From NCBI RefSeq assembly GCF_027887165.1, contig NC_077228.1:105823200-105887199 (forward strand): DNA of 64,000 nucleotides, read 5' to 3'. The notes under the pieces were generated by a model. That model was not told where the DNA came from. It searched no databases and worked only from the letters and a program-made list of their open reading frames with translations. The stretch's first letter is position 1. Every line of letters begins with the position of its first letter. The translations under genes were made by a program, and so were the position numbers. This document shows positions 52,411-63,208 of this stretch, piece after piece. The stretch is from Monodelphis domestica. Taxonomy: Eukaryota; Chordata; Mammalia; Didelphimorphia; Didelphidae.

Positions 52411-52612
52411 GGGGAGTAGCTGGATGGCTCAGTGGATGGAGAGCCAGGCCTAGAGATGGAAGGTCTTAGGTTTAAATCTGGTCTCAGACACTTCTTGGCT
52501 ATATGACCCTGGGCAAGTCACTTAACCCCTATTGCCTAACCCTTACTATTCTTCTGCCTTGGATCTAATATACTGTATCCATTCTAGGGTGGAAAGTAAG
52601 GGTTTAAAAAAA
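52411..52612 (+). mobile_element. Marsupial tRNA-type SINE, full length
   Basis: ggggagtagctggatggctc, tgaccctgggcaagtcactt, ggtggaaagtaagggtttaa and an A-rich tail. Confidence 0.92.
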
Positions 52613-52974
52613 TAAACAGTAAATAATGCTGATAAAATAAGATGAATGATTATCTGAAAACTTAAGTATAAATATGGCTCTAATTAATACATTTCTTAGT
52701 GTCTGATATTTATGGGTTTGCAAATGTGACATTATTGGAAAGTAATAAACTTCTTTTTAATAGTCTATAATTCATGATAATCCCAAAGAAATCTGAATCT
52801 CAGAGTGTGTGTGTGGGGTGTTATTTAAGAAAACTCAAAATTCTGGCTAATGTCAACATTCCCAAGTTAGTCATCACATTATTTCTAAAACACTGTCTGA
52901 CCCCTTTTAACACTGGCTGATGAGCTGGAGTTTCAATTATTCTGTCTGATTTTTTAAAAAAATGAATAACGTTT

Positions 52975-53187
52975 GGGGGCAGCTAGGTGGCTCAGTGGAT
53001 TGAGAGCCAGGCCTAGAGATGGGATTTTCTGTGATCAAATCTGACCTCTGCCATTTCCTAGTTGTGTGATCCTGGGTAAGTCATTTAACCCCAGTTGCCT
53101 AGCCCTTCCCACTCTTTTGTCTTGGAAGCAAGTATTGATTCTAAGGGGGAAAGTAAGAGTTTAAAACAAAACAAAAACAAACAAAGG
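52975..53187 (+). mobile_element. Marsupial tRNA-type SINE, full length
   Basis: gggggcagctaggtggctca, gagagccaggcctagagatg, then an (AAAAC)n-type tail. Confidence 0.92.
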
Positions 53188-53564
53188 AACAACCCCAAAC
53201 AAGAAAACCTTTTCTATCCCTTAAATAATTACTCTTTGACACCTTCAGCTGTTGGACTAATGGCAAAGATCAGTACATCTCATGATCTCGAGTTGGGGGA
53301 AAAGTAAGGGAAGAGATGTGTTTCTGTACTGAAAGAAAAGAGGACATGTGATCACCTTCAGCCCTTATTTGGTTTAATCCCTATCCACTTCCCCATAGGA
53401 CGCCTAGACCTTCTCTCCTAGGATTGTGAGAAGCCAAGAGAAGAACTAAAGGAAAGGTATGGGGAAAGAGAAGGTACCTTAAGTCCAACTGTGTTCCTTT
53501 GCTCATGAGGCACAGTGCTAAGAACATACGGAATGGGGTGACTAAAGTCATTGCCCCCCTATTC

Positions 53565-54060
53565 TGTCCTCCTAAGATTTACATATGTATGTTCCTCTAG
53601 TATAAAACACAAACGCTTCAGCTCTCCATAATAGAGTTCCCACTGTCCTTTTCAGGCATTTTATATTATTCTCCTTCCTAGGTTCATCTTTCTAACCAAA
53701 TACCTGCTTGCTCTTTGCCAGTTTCAGCGTTCCCTCTCTAGCCTTTATGTCTTTGGATAGCTCGTTCCCCCTATCTAGAATGAATTCCCTTCTCATTTCC
53801 CATCTTCAACTCTCTTCAAAGGTCAGCTTAGGTGCTATCTCCTTCATGAAACCTATGTGTTCCCCACTCCCACCCCTCGGATGTTAGTGTCCCACCTTTG
53901 TAGATGGCCTTCTGTGTCCTTGACCTGTGCCCCCACTGTGGAATGACAGTGCCTCAAGGTAAGGGTCTATTTATTTTTACACTGGTTGCTCCAATGCCTC
54001 ACATAGGTGCTTGATTGCACATGGCAGATATTTGATAAATGTTGAGTTGGAATGAATTAG
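53565..54060 (+). mobile_element. LINE-2 3' part
   Basis: aacacaaacgcttcagctct, agtttcagcgttccctctct, ttcatgaaacctatgtgttc and the end agatatttgataaatgttga. Confidence 0.7.
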
Positions 54061-54436
54061 GGAGTGGCATAACATGGAATGGAATGGGATGGAATACAGT
54101 GGAGTAGAATATTTGTCAGGGGCACACCCTGGTGCCCTTCATTTGTTTTATCTGAAACCTTTGTCAGGCTTTCCCAGGGAGGGTGGAAAGGCAGCAGTGG
54201 CCATAGTAGACCTGCCCTGGCTTTATCTCCCCGTGACCTTATGAAGATCTATGCCCCTAATTTTGTCTCTTCCCCCAAACTCCCTCCTCCCTCTCCCTTC
54301 CCTACCTTACTGCTTGAAACTCTACCCACGGGAATGTGGCCAGTTTTCTGAGCAGAAAGGAAAAGGGGAATGGGGGCTGCTGGCATCTTCTCCACCCCTC
54401 CTTCCCCCATGATTGTGTTCTTTAGACAGCTAGATT

Positions 54437-54452
54437 TTTATTCATTTTTATT
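54437..54452 (-). terminator. MYOG: MYOG polyadenylation signals (double AATAAA)
   Basis: On the - strand the sequence is AATAAAAATGAATAAA, two overlapping-range signals 10 nt apart. Confidence 0.65.
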
Positions 54453-55184
54453 TTTTAAAAAAAGGAAATCTAAATAAGTTAGCAAAAAATAACAAAACAA
54501 TGACAAAACCACACAATGCTTAGTTAAAAAAAAGAGAAACAACCAATTCTTGAGATCCCCATTGCCATTTCTCCTGCTACCCCCACCCCAGCCTTCCCTA
54601 ACCCCACTCTTGGGGGCCCTGACTTTGGTGCAAGGAGACATTGGTCAAATGTCAACTTTATAAAAACAAAACAAGGCAAAACAAAACAAGGCTAGGAGGA
54701 TCCCAATAATAGCTTGGCCCCCAGGCATACCTGGATAGAGCATTTCCCCTATCTATGACGGGCCCAGCCCAGCCACTGGAATCAGGGAGAGATGAGAGCA
54801 TATGGACCATACTGCCCAGGATCCTGGCCCCATCATTTACAATGTTTTTTGGGGGCAAGATGGAGAGGCATTTTGGAAAGGGGAGGTTGTTGAGCTGGTG
54901 TTCCCCTAGCTCAGGTTCACATGCAGGAGGGGGGCACCCAACATTCCCTGATTTCTCTCCCTGGAGAGAAGGGAGCTGAAAAAACCAGCCGAATGGAGAA
55001 GACGCTTCCCTCTGAAGGCTGTGATCCAACCTCTTAGAGATGAGGGAAAGTCTCTGAGACTTGGTAGCTCCAGTGGGTGGCCTCCTGGTTTTGGAACATC
55101 CAAGGCTATGAGATCTCTGCTTTGGAGGCAGTAATATCCATGGCCCTGACCTCCTTGGAGAGCTTCCCCACCTCACACCCAGCC
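54437..55184 (-). other. MYOG: Probable MYOG 3' UTR
   Basis: About 750 bp from the stop to a pair of AATAAA motifs, close to the 3' UTR length I recall for mammalian myogenin. It contains no recognisable SINE. Confidence 0.65.
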
Positions 55185-55306
55185 TCAGTTTGGTATGGCT
55201 TCATCTGGAAAGGCCACAGAAACATCTTCCACCGTGATGCTGTCCACGATAGAAGTGAGGGAGTGCAGGTTGTGGGCGTCAGAGGCGTCATCTGGGAGCA
55301 GATGGT
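55185..55306 (-). CDS. MYOG: MYOG coding exon 3 with stop
   Basis: Two bases completing Asp, then [39 protein letters not shown] and TGA. Acceptor ctgtcctag. Human ends PDETMPN. Confidence 0.98.
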
Positions 55307-57334
55307 CTAGGACAGGGAGAAGAACGTAGAATATTATCTCTAGGCTGGGGGCAGAGTGGAATTTGGAACCCAGAAAAGGGGAGGAACCATCCTAGACTAA
55401 TGGAATGAGATAAGCACAAGGAGTCCTTACCCTAAACGTGCCATCTCTATGTGCTCACGTGAATGTGTGCAAATGCATAGATAGGAGTAGGAAATCCGGT
55501 TAGGCTGGAGGATTCTCAGGCTCCATGGGACAAGTATACTCTTTTTGCCTGGGGGAAGGTCCAAAGACTCTAGTGGGGTGAGAGTGAGATGGCAGAAGGG
55601 GAGAGGGGAAGAAAGGACACAAGCCTCTCTTCTGACCAGTCCTCGGGTTTGCCTAGGGCAGGGACGGCTGATCCCTGGGGTCAGAGGGACTGAGGCAATA
55701 GGGTTGAGATACCAAGAGTGGGATAGAAACTGCAGTCTTTAGATTGGGAGAACTGGGGCTTTAGGGTGCGATTGGAAACTTACCCCCAGGGTTGCCACCA
55801 AACTCCAGTGTAGTGCCCCACTCAGGACTGCAGGAGGTACTGTGGGGGCTGCATTCATTGGGCACCTGTTAGACAGGGTTAGGGCATGGTGAGGAAACGG
55901 CAGGCATAAAAAACATTCCAATTCCCCAAGGGTTCCCCCTTTTCACTAACCCAGAAGAACCAGAACAAAGATCCCAGGGTCTGTGGCTCAGGCTACACAA
56001 TCCCACTGGTAGGGGGAAATGCCCAGGCGATACTACTACTTAAATTTGACTCCAAGCATCTCCAAGTCCAGCTAACTGTTTACAGGTGCCATTGATTAGT
56101 TTGGGCTCTCTAATCTTCTGCTGTGAAAATTGCCCTTGCCGGGGAGCCCAGAACACAGGATTCTCATTGTAGTCGTCTTTAGTCAGCAGCCTTCCCATAG
56201 TTCTCCTCACTCTGTCCTTATATCCTATAGCTATGGTGCCAGTGTGGTGAACCTACTTGACATCCCTGTGCTTCTGACTCCTAATCTAGAGGGCTGGAAT
56301 TTGCCATGAGGAAAGAGGGTTCTTTCTCTTCTTGTCTTGCAAAACAGACCCCCCCACACACCTTCCTTGGGAAACTGGGGTTTTTCCTCCCTGCTCAGCA
56401 GTTATCTCCTGGTCCCCTCCCTCTCTGGACTGGGGCAGAGCAGGCTTGAACTCCATGCACTTGTCACAGACTGCTGACACCAGAATCCTCTGCTAAATGC
56501 TCAAATCAATATGCTTGACTCCGTCTCCAAGCCCCTGTGCCAGTCTTTCCTCACATCAACCTCGAATGCCTTAATGCCTTTAACCCCCTCCTACTTGAGG
56601 TCATCCCATCCAAGGCCCCCTCCCCAACCCCAGATCTGCCCCCGGGGGGCCTTTTTAAGTTCTCCCCCCTCTCCAGCCTCCCATTTTAGCATCCCTCCCC
56701 CACCCTGTTGGTTAAGGATCGGAGCAGAGGGGAGCATACAGACACTCAGCAGCGACAGCCAAGCATCTTCCTACCTGTCCTAGCTGCCTGACTTCTCTCC
56801 CTTCCATTGCAAAATGCCCCGTCCCTGCTTTTGGACGTCGAACCGTCCCGGTGCAGCACTTACCCCTGGCTGAGGGCCCCCCGTGCGGTAGCACGCCAGG
56901 TCGCGCTCCTCCTGGTTGAGGGAGCTGAGCAGGGTCTGGAGGCGCTCGATGTACTGGATGGCACTGCGCAGGATCTCCACCTTGGGCAGCCGCTGGTTGG
57001 GGTTGAGCAGGGTGCTCCTCTTGAGGGCCTCAAAGGCCTCGTTCACCTTCTTGAGTCTCCGCTTCTCCCTCAGCGTCGCTGCCCGTCTTCGATCCACAGA
57101 AACCGTCTTGCGCTTACACACCTTACAGGCCCAGGGCAAGCACTGGCCAGGGCAGTGCTCCGAGGCCGCAGAGCCCTTCTCCTCCAGCGGGACCCGGCCA
57201 TCAGGGCCAAGGCCAAGGTCAGCCCGCTCATAGCTTGGGGGCTCGAAGCCCTGGAGCCGCACAGGCAGGTAGTTTTCACTCTCATAGAAGCGGGGCTCCG
57301 GGTAGAAGTAGGGAGAAGTCTCGTAGAGCTCCAT
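55185..57334 (-). CDS. MYOG: Myogenin, complete coding span (three exons)
   Basis: Myogenin is the bHLH transcription factor that commits myoblasts to terminal muscle differentiation; it pairs with E proteins on CANNTG sites in the nucleus. The joined exons give 224 residues, the same length as human myogenin. The start [10 protein letters not shown] is the family start. [13 protein letters not shown] near residues 61-73 is the Cys/Trp motif next to the bHLH. The basic region [10 protein letters not shown] (81-90) has the Ala86-Thr87 pair of the myogenic code; helix-loop-helix runs to about 138. The C-terminus is [20 protein letters not shown] then IPN. Exon sizes 471/82/122 coding bases equal the mammalian pattern. 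The gene converges on PPFIA4. Confidence 0.99.
55784..55865 (-). CDS. MYOG: MYOG coding exon 2
   Basis: 82 bp: 27 codons [20 protein letters not shown] then EFGGNPG, plus one base of Asp. Acceptor tctaacag, donor gtaagt. Confidence 0.98.
56864..57334 (-). CDS. MYOG: MYOG coding exon 1
   Basis: 157 codons from [10 protein letters not shown] to GGPQPG, containing the whole bHLH domain. Donor GGG|gtaagt (complement of 56858-56863). The frame stays open upstream to an ATG at 57418, but that ATG overlaps the TTTAAA box and would lie before the transcription start. Confidence 0.99.
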
Positions 57335-57401
57335 GGGGTCGGGAGATGTTTGCTCTTGCCACCAGCCCCCAGGCTCCTGCAACCCCTCAAACCCCTCACG
57401 C

Positions 57402-57407
57402 CAACTG
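57402..57407 (-). promoter_or_regulatory. MYOG core-promoter E-box CAGTTG
   Basis: CAGTTG on the - strand, 11 nt downstream of the TTTAAA box, the same arrangement as the start-proximal E-box of the mouse and human genes. Known target of MyoD-family/E-protein dimers. Confidence 0.7.
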
Positions 57408-57417
57408 CCCGGTGCCA

Positions 57418-57423
57418 TTTAAA
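57418..57423 (-). promoter_or_regulatory. MYOG TATA-like box TTTAAA
   Basis: TTTAAATGG on the - strand, about 85 bp upstream of the start codon. A start of transcription near 57390-57395 is inferred from the usual 25-30 nt spacing. Confidence 0.6.
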
Positions 57424-57449
57424 CCCTTCCCGCTGGCATGGAATCAGAG

Positions 57450-57459
57450 ATAAATATAG
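57450..57459 (-). promoter_or_regulatory. MYOG MEF2 site
   Basis: CTATATTTAT on the - strand, identical to the MEF2 site of the characterised mouse/human myogenin promoter, about 30 bp upstream of the TTTAAA box. Confidence 0.85.
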
Positions 57460-57470
57460 CCGACCCCTTG

Positions 57471-57479
57471 GAAACCTGA
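57471..57479 (-). promoter_or_regulatory. MYOG MEF3 (SIX1/SIX4) site
   Basis: TCAGGTTTC on the - strand, the canonical MEF3 sequence, 11 bp upstream of the MEF2 site as in other mammals. Confidence 0.85.
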
Positions 57480-57545
57480 GCCTCCCTCTAAGCTGTTGCT
57501 GCACATCAGGACATTTACAGTGGATTAGATGTGATTCCCCCTTCC
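57480..57545 (-). promoter_or_regulatory. Distal part of the MYOG proximal promoter
   Basis: On the - strand it reads through ATCACATCTAATCCACTGTA and GATGTGCAGCAACAGCTTAG, which I recognise as nearly the same as the human -90 to -160 region. Specific binders cannot be assigned from sequence alone. Confidence 0.55.
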
Positions 57546-59440
57546 CTCTCCCCCCTCCCTCTGCCCCCCCTGTCCCCTACCCCAGGCCAGCCTGCCCCAA
57601 GCAGGTCCAGTGGCTCCTGTGCACGAGGAGGGAGGGAGGGAGGGAGGCCGTCGGTGTAATTTGATTAGTTTTCGTTTCTCTGAAGCCCCTGTGGGGCAAG
57701 GGAGGCGGGGAAGGCTGCACAGCATTCTTTCCTCATCTGCTCCTTTCAATTATGCCTAGCCAGGCAGCCTGCCCCCCCCCCCTTCCCCGCCAGGGCCCTA
57801 AAGCACAAGTCAGAGAGGAGAGGGGGTGGGCGCTGCCTGGAAGGGACCTGGAGAGACCCTCTCACCCACACCTCTGCCTTCCAAAGGAAGCTCCTGTAAT
57901 CATCCCAATCTCCCCATATTTTGTCCCTGTTGTAAAGACACCAGTCTAGAGAAGGAGATGCCGTGAGCTCTTTGTGCTTCTTAAAAGTCACACAGCCTAC
58001 CTTGGGCAACTTACCAGTCCTGGCCAAGCCTCAGTTTCCTCATTTGAGATAGAAAGTTAAATCTCCCTGACTCTTCAGTTGTATGACACGATTCATAAGG
58101 CGTTGTGGCCAGAAAGTCCTTCCTTATGTCTCACCCTTCTGTTTTGTTGGAGTGTAAGCCAGGAACTTCTTGGTAGGTTCTCAGAAGGGGAAGGAAGCCA
58201 GCTGATGCCTGTCTGGGGACACAATGGAATCTGGGGGCTTTACAAAGGCTTCCTGGCTCTCACTTTTTTTCTCCCCAAAATGACTTTGACATCCTTCTCT
58301 GCTTCTGTCCAAGGGTATATTCTAAGGCATGGGGGCAGAACTAGAAAAGCAATCTCCTTGCTCCAGCCTGTCTGGACGAGAACTTTCTTTTGAACACAAA
58401 ATTTCAGCAGTGTAGCCGCTGTTACCCATTGTAACAGGAGCCATTGGGATCTAATTATCCTCTTACTCTGGCCCACTCCCCAGCCAACCTGAAGGCACTT
58501 TGCTTCTCTTCCTAATCAGGGGAAGCCCCGCTTCCAGTGGGTCATTGGAATGGTTCTGGCTGCAGTGGGAAGGTGGGGATTAGAAGGCTGGAAGCTTAGA
58601 GATGAAAGAAAGCAAGATCCTTCAAATCTCACCTTCCCTCCAAGCCCTAATTGACTTTTCCAGTTGGCAGCAGCCTCTCCCCTCCTCTCAACCCCTGTAC
58701 CATCTCATAGGCTTCATAGGAGAAGGGCCTTCAAGAACATCTAAGCCAAATCCCTCATCACATACTGTCTTTGCCACACAGGTACTTAGCATGTTCTGCT
58801 CTGGACTGTTAATAATCTGGTGTCATATATCATATGGAGGAAGTATTGCATTTATTTCCCACAGCTCCAGAGGGTCGAACCAGGATCGATCAATGGAAGT
58901 TTCAAGGAGACAGATTTTTGGTTCCATAATGCAAAAACCTTTCTACAGAACAATGAGAACTGTCTGATACCCAGGAAGAAACAACTTGCTTCCTGTCAGG
59001 GATGTCATGGAGTGTATTCCTGGACTGGGTAGAGATCACCCTTCAGAGCTATGTCCCAATTCTAAGGTTGCATCATCCTGTGATTCCAGAATGGAAGCTT
59101 CCACAAAGGGACTGCCTGACTTTTTTTTTATCTTGTGCCTAGCACAGTTCCTGGAACACAGTAGGCCTTTCATAAATGCTTGCTTGTGGATTCTGTCACC
59201 CTTGATTGATTGTGAAGACAGATACCATGCCTTAAGCATCTTTCTGTCTCTCCCAGTCTCACTCAGCCCATTTGCTTTGTACATAGAGTAGGAGGGGCTA
59301 AGTAAGTGGTAGTTGAATGAATGAATAAAGGAACCAGAGGAACCTGCCCCTCTTCCTTGGCCTTCCACTGGCTTAGTAACAACTAGCTTTTCCATCTCAA
59401 GTTGACCTAATAATTCCCCCTGACATGTTCCCTCATGATA
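57546..59440. other. Region upstream of MYOG, mostly unique
   Basis: G/C-rich to about 57.9 kb, then ordinary sequence. No exon recognised. An L2/MIR-like end (tagcacagttcctggaacac) lies near 59140-59200. It may hold muscle enhancers, but nothing in the sequence proves this. Confidence 0.45.
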
Positions 59441-59617
59441 ATCATGACTACTTAGATAGTATTTGAAAATTTATAAAGCACTTTCTTCAGAAAAACTCTG
59501 GGAGACTGGGAAAAAGGGCTTCCTTATCTTTATTTTATAGATGAGGAGGCTGAGGTTTGATAAGTTAAATGATTTCCATATAGTAAGGATAAGAGTTGGA
59601 ATCCAAACACAGGTCTC
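59440..59617 (+). mobile_element. MIR SINE
   Basis: gaaaatttataaagcacttt, attttatagatgaggaggct and aagagttggaatccaaacac. Confidence 0.7.
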
Positions 59618-59806
59618 TTTTTTTTTTCTTAAACCCTGACCTTTCATCTTGGAATCAATATTGATGCCAAGGCAGAAGAGTGGTAAGGGATTAAAGTGAC
59701 TTGTCCAGGATCACATAGCTAGGAAGGGTCCGAGGTCAGATTTGAACCCAGGATCTCCCATGTCTAAGCCTGGCTCTCTATCCATTGAGCCATTTAACTG
59801 CCCCCT
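59618..59806 (-). mobile_element. Marsupial tRNA-type SINE, antisense
   Basis: ttttcttaaaccctgacctt, gaggtcagatttgaacccag and tccattgagccatttaactg. Confidence 0.92.
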
Positions 59807-60109
59807 TCCCTCTTATCATTACTCTTATCATTACAATACACCACCCCTTCAGTATTGCCTCTTTTCCCAGGCAGTCATTCATTGAGGTGTTTTTTTTTTT
59901 CCCCCTAAGGTTAAACATATCCTTTTCCATTAAAGGCTAAGGGCAAAGAGCAAGGATGGAACCATGAGTGGGGATCATGCATTGCAGTGAGGAAAAGAGA
60001 AATAGGTCAGGGAGTTGACACTAAATGAAAAACATCACTGGCATACAAATATCTATCACGTTTGGGGCCAAGAGCTAGGGCCATTTGGATAAAAGCCCTG
60101 TGGTGGGTT

Positions 60110-60183
60110 CTCCTCTCTCTCTCTGTCTCTCTCTCTGTCTCTCTCTGTCTCTGTCTCTGTCTCTGTCTCTGTCTGTCTGTCTG

Positions 60184-60255
<72 letters not shown>
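60110..60255. repeat. (TC)n/(TCTG)n microsatellite
   Basis: ctctctctgtctctctctct, then TCTG and pure CT units. Confidence 0.95.
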
Positions 60256-60599
60256 ATCTATATGTTCTCAATCCAGGAGGCAGCAGTTACTCTCAAGGGT
60301 GTTGAGAAACTCTAGGAGAATATGAGTTTTGTGTCAAGTCCTTTACACAAAGGTCAGTAGAATGAATGGAAAAGACTCTGGGATTTGCAGAGAGGGGATT
60401 GTGGAGCCAATTCTGTCTGCCTCTTACTCATTTGTGAAATGGGAGTGCCATACAACAGCATTTGCCTTTGGCATGAAAAAGCTGAAGGTTTTTGCATAAC
60501 TGTTCTTCATGATACTAAAGGTTGGAGGCATGTTTCCAAGGTTGTAGCCTTGGGCAGCAGCAGTTAAGACAAGCTGATTGGATTGCTGGGTGGACACCT

Positions 60600-60715
60600 G
60601 GTGAACATTTGAGTTCAGACCATAGCTCTCTGACTAACTTGCTGTGTGACCTTAAATAAGTCACAATCTCTTTGAGTCTCACTCTCTTTATCTTAGCGTG
60701 AAGGGGTTCAACCAT
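60600..60715 (+). mobile_element. CORE-SINE fragment
   Basis: tttgagttcagaccatagct, gctgtgtgaccttaaataag and gagtctcactctctttatct. Confidence 0.55.
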
Positions 60716-60834
60716 AATTTCACAATATGGCGGCCAAAAAAATTCATGTGAATTTTACCTGCATTCCAAGAGGCCTTGTTTCCAGGAAGATGGAGGTAAT
60801 GACATTTCCATTGTCAGTAATGTCAGAAGATGCC

Positions 60835-61320
60835 AGTCCCCTTGGTCAGACCCTACCTGGAGCATGGCATTTGGTTCTGAGCAGTGCATTAAAGGAAAGG
60901 CTTGAATAGGCTCAAGAGCATCTCAAGAGGGGTAACCAAGCTGGTGAAGGGCCTTGAGTTCATGCCACATGAGGATCCCTGGAAAGCACTGGGACTGTTT
61001 GCCCCAGAGAAGTGTCAGGAAGACATGAGATCTATCTCCAAGTACTTGAAAAGTTAGATGGATTCTTGTAAGAGAGATTTGCTTTGTTTGACCCAAGAGG
61101 GCAGAACCAGGAGCCAGGGGAGGACATCAGGAAGAGGCAAATTTAGACTTGCTCTCAGAATGACAATAATTTGAGTTGCACCAAGGTGGGATGAGCTGTC
61201 CTTAAAGATGGTGGGTTCTTCAAGCAAAGGCTGCTTGACAAGTTGTCTGGATGCCTGAGGGGGAGAATCTTTCTCTGATTGGGGCCAGTCAGATCCCTTC
61301 AACTCAGAAATCCTGCGACC
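60835..61320 (+). mobile_element. CR1/L3 LINE, 3' part
   Basis: In order: gaccctacctggagcatggc (encodes RPYLEH-like end of the reverse transcriptase ORF), ccaagctggtgaagggcctt, caagtacttgaaaagttaga, gacccaagagggcagaacca. Same order as in chicken CR1. Ancient. Confidence 0.7.
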
Positions 61321-61494
61321 AGATAAATCAGGTCCAAATCTAAGGTCACAATGATGTTTATGGTCTATAAATCCTTTCTGGAATAACTGCAGAAATAACC
61401 AAGGAGAGACAGTTAGAAGTGTTTGTACAACTGGCCTTCAGGAGCCCCATGTTCCTCTCAACATCACCTCTCTCTTCTTTTTTAGCCTGCGTTT

Positions 61495-61632
61495 ACTAAA
61501 AAAAATCTTTACCTTCCATCTTGGAATTACTACTAGTTATTGGTTCCAACAAGAGCAGTAAAGGCTAGGTAATTGGGGTTGTTACCTGCAGAATATCCTG
61601 TCTCCAGGCCTGGCTCTCAATCCACTGAGTCT
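61495..61632 (-). mobile_element. Marsupial tRNA-type SINE, antisense, internally deleted
   Basis: aaaaaatctttaccttccat, gagcagtaaaggctaggtaa and cctggctctcaatccactga; the middle is shortened. Confidence 0.85.
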
Positions 61633-61669
61633 TTGGAGCTGAACTTGCTTCTAGATAGGATTCATTGAG

Positions 61670-62165
61670 GGATTACCTGGCATGAGGTAGTAGGAGGGCT
61701 GAGTTTGAATCTTGGCTAAGTCATGTTCACTTGTGTGACCTTATCCTCATCTGTAAAATGAAGGGAAGGGATTGGACAATATGGTCTCTAAGGCCTGTGA
61801 ATAAAATAAAAGAATAAAAGAAAGAAAACAACGATTACCACCATTCCTGACTAGGGTTTCAACACTAGGATTTAGAGTAGAAGGGGTCATTTAGAGATCC
61901 TCTTGGCTAACCCCTCAGTTTCTTCATCTGTGAGATGGGGATAATAATAGCACCTACCTCCTATGATTGGTGGTGTGAGTCTCAAATAAGATATTTGTAA
62001 AAGCCTTTGCAAACCTAAAAGTACTATAAAACTTCTTGTTGCTATTCAGAAAACAGAGGCCAAGAGATTGGAAATGACTAAGGTCACAGAGCTTAAATAG
62101 GTAGCAGAGTTGAAATGTGAACCCAACACTTCTGACATTAAATCCAGTGGTCTCTACTACACTGT
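61670..62165 (+). mobile_element. CORE-SINE and MIR fragments
   Basis: One copy near 61670-61800 (gggctgagtttgaatcttgg, ctcatctgtaaaatgaaggg) and one near 61880-62165 (cagtttcttcatctgtgaga, tttgcaaacctaaaagtact). Confidence 0.55.
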
Positions 62166-62337
62166 TGACTTTACTTGACTTCTCTAGCCTCACTCCATAC
62201 CAGCATTAAAAACCTCTGACACTGAATACTTCACCCCCACTACACACATACATATATATCCATACATATATGGTCTGCATTCCTGCCCTACTCACTTGCA
62301 GATAAAATGCTAACAAGTTCTATTACAGGGTGCTTTA

Positions 62338-62500
62338 AATTTTTTTTTAAACCTTTACCTTCCATCTTAGAATCAATACTGCATATTGGTTCTAAGGCAG
62401 ATGATCAGTAAGGGTTTTCTAGTTTGAATTCAGATTTGAACCCAGGACCTTTTGTCTCTAGACCTGACTATCTATCCACTGAGCCACCTAGCTCTCCCCA
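62338..62500 (-). mobile_element. Marsupial tRNA-type SINE, antisense, with target-site duplication
   Basis: ttttttttaaacctttacct, gatttgaacccaggacctt, ccactgagccacctagctct. Flanked by tacagggtgcttta (62324-62337) and tacaggatgcttta (62501-62514), 13 of 14 bases equal. Internally shortened. Confidence 0.9.
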
Positions 62501-62547
62501 TACAGGATGCTTTACAATGACAAAGGACTTTTACATCATTTTCAGAG

Positions 62548-62735
62548 TGTGAATAAGGAAAAAAGAAAGAGAGAGAGAGGAGAAGGGAAAAGAGAAAGGA
62601 GAGAGGGAGGAGAAAGGGAAAAAGAGAGGAAGGAGAGAGAGAAAAGAAAAAGATGGAAAGATGAGAGGGAGAAGAAAAAGATATTGAGAGAGAAGAAAGA
62701 GAATGAGAACAAAAGAGTGAGACAAAGATGGAGAG
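62548..62735. repeat. GA-rich low-complexity tract
   Basis: agaaagagagagagaggaga and similar units. The Arg/Glu/Lys-rich frame here is a product of the repeat. Confidence 0.9.
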
Positions 62736-63208
62736 AAATTGAATTTAGACAAACTCTGTGATCTGTTTGGGGTCACAGGAATAGGATTCCTTGTTTGCCC
62801 TCTGGACCCTGCTTTATCACAGCAAGCCCAGTGATCCTTCCACTATACCACACTGTCTCTCAAGGAATGTCCATACAAATAACTCCCTCATCCCTCCATG
62901 GAGCCACAGAGATGCATCAGAATATCCACTTTAAGACAGGGTGAGAGGCTCTTTGGCTTTATTAGAGAGGAGATACAGATAGGAAGTAAGGAAAGACAAG
63001 GGCTTTCCTTGTCTTTCCCCCCCAACAGGAGGGAATGGGAAAACAAGTGGGGAGAGGGGATGAGAGAGAGTATGAGTGGGTGAATGGACTGTAGAATACT
63101 GGTTAAGAAGGGAATTTCTAAGGATTTTTAAAGTGATGAGCTTAAAATTGCCACAAATTTTTGAAAAGTAAAATCTTAAATATTACCCCCTTTAAGAAGA
63201 CTTCTGTG

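Larger units (their letters stand above)
46500..54436. other. PPFIA4-MYOG intergenic region
   Basis: No conserved coding exon or RNA gene seen. Filled with L2, CR1/L3, CORE-SINE and tRNA-type SINE copies that are listed separately. 46500-47990 and 54060-54436 hold nothing that I can name. Confidence 0.6.

Noticed and set aside
57335-57418. N-terminal extension of myogenin from an upstream in-frame ATG
   Set aside because: That ATG overlaps the TTTAAA box and precedes the expected transcription start; all known myogenins begin [10 protein letters not shown].
56807-57664. 285-codon open frame antisense to MYOG exon 1
   Set aside because: It mirrors the GC-rich bHLH exon; no family resemblance and no independent signals.
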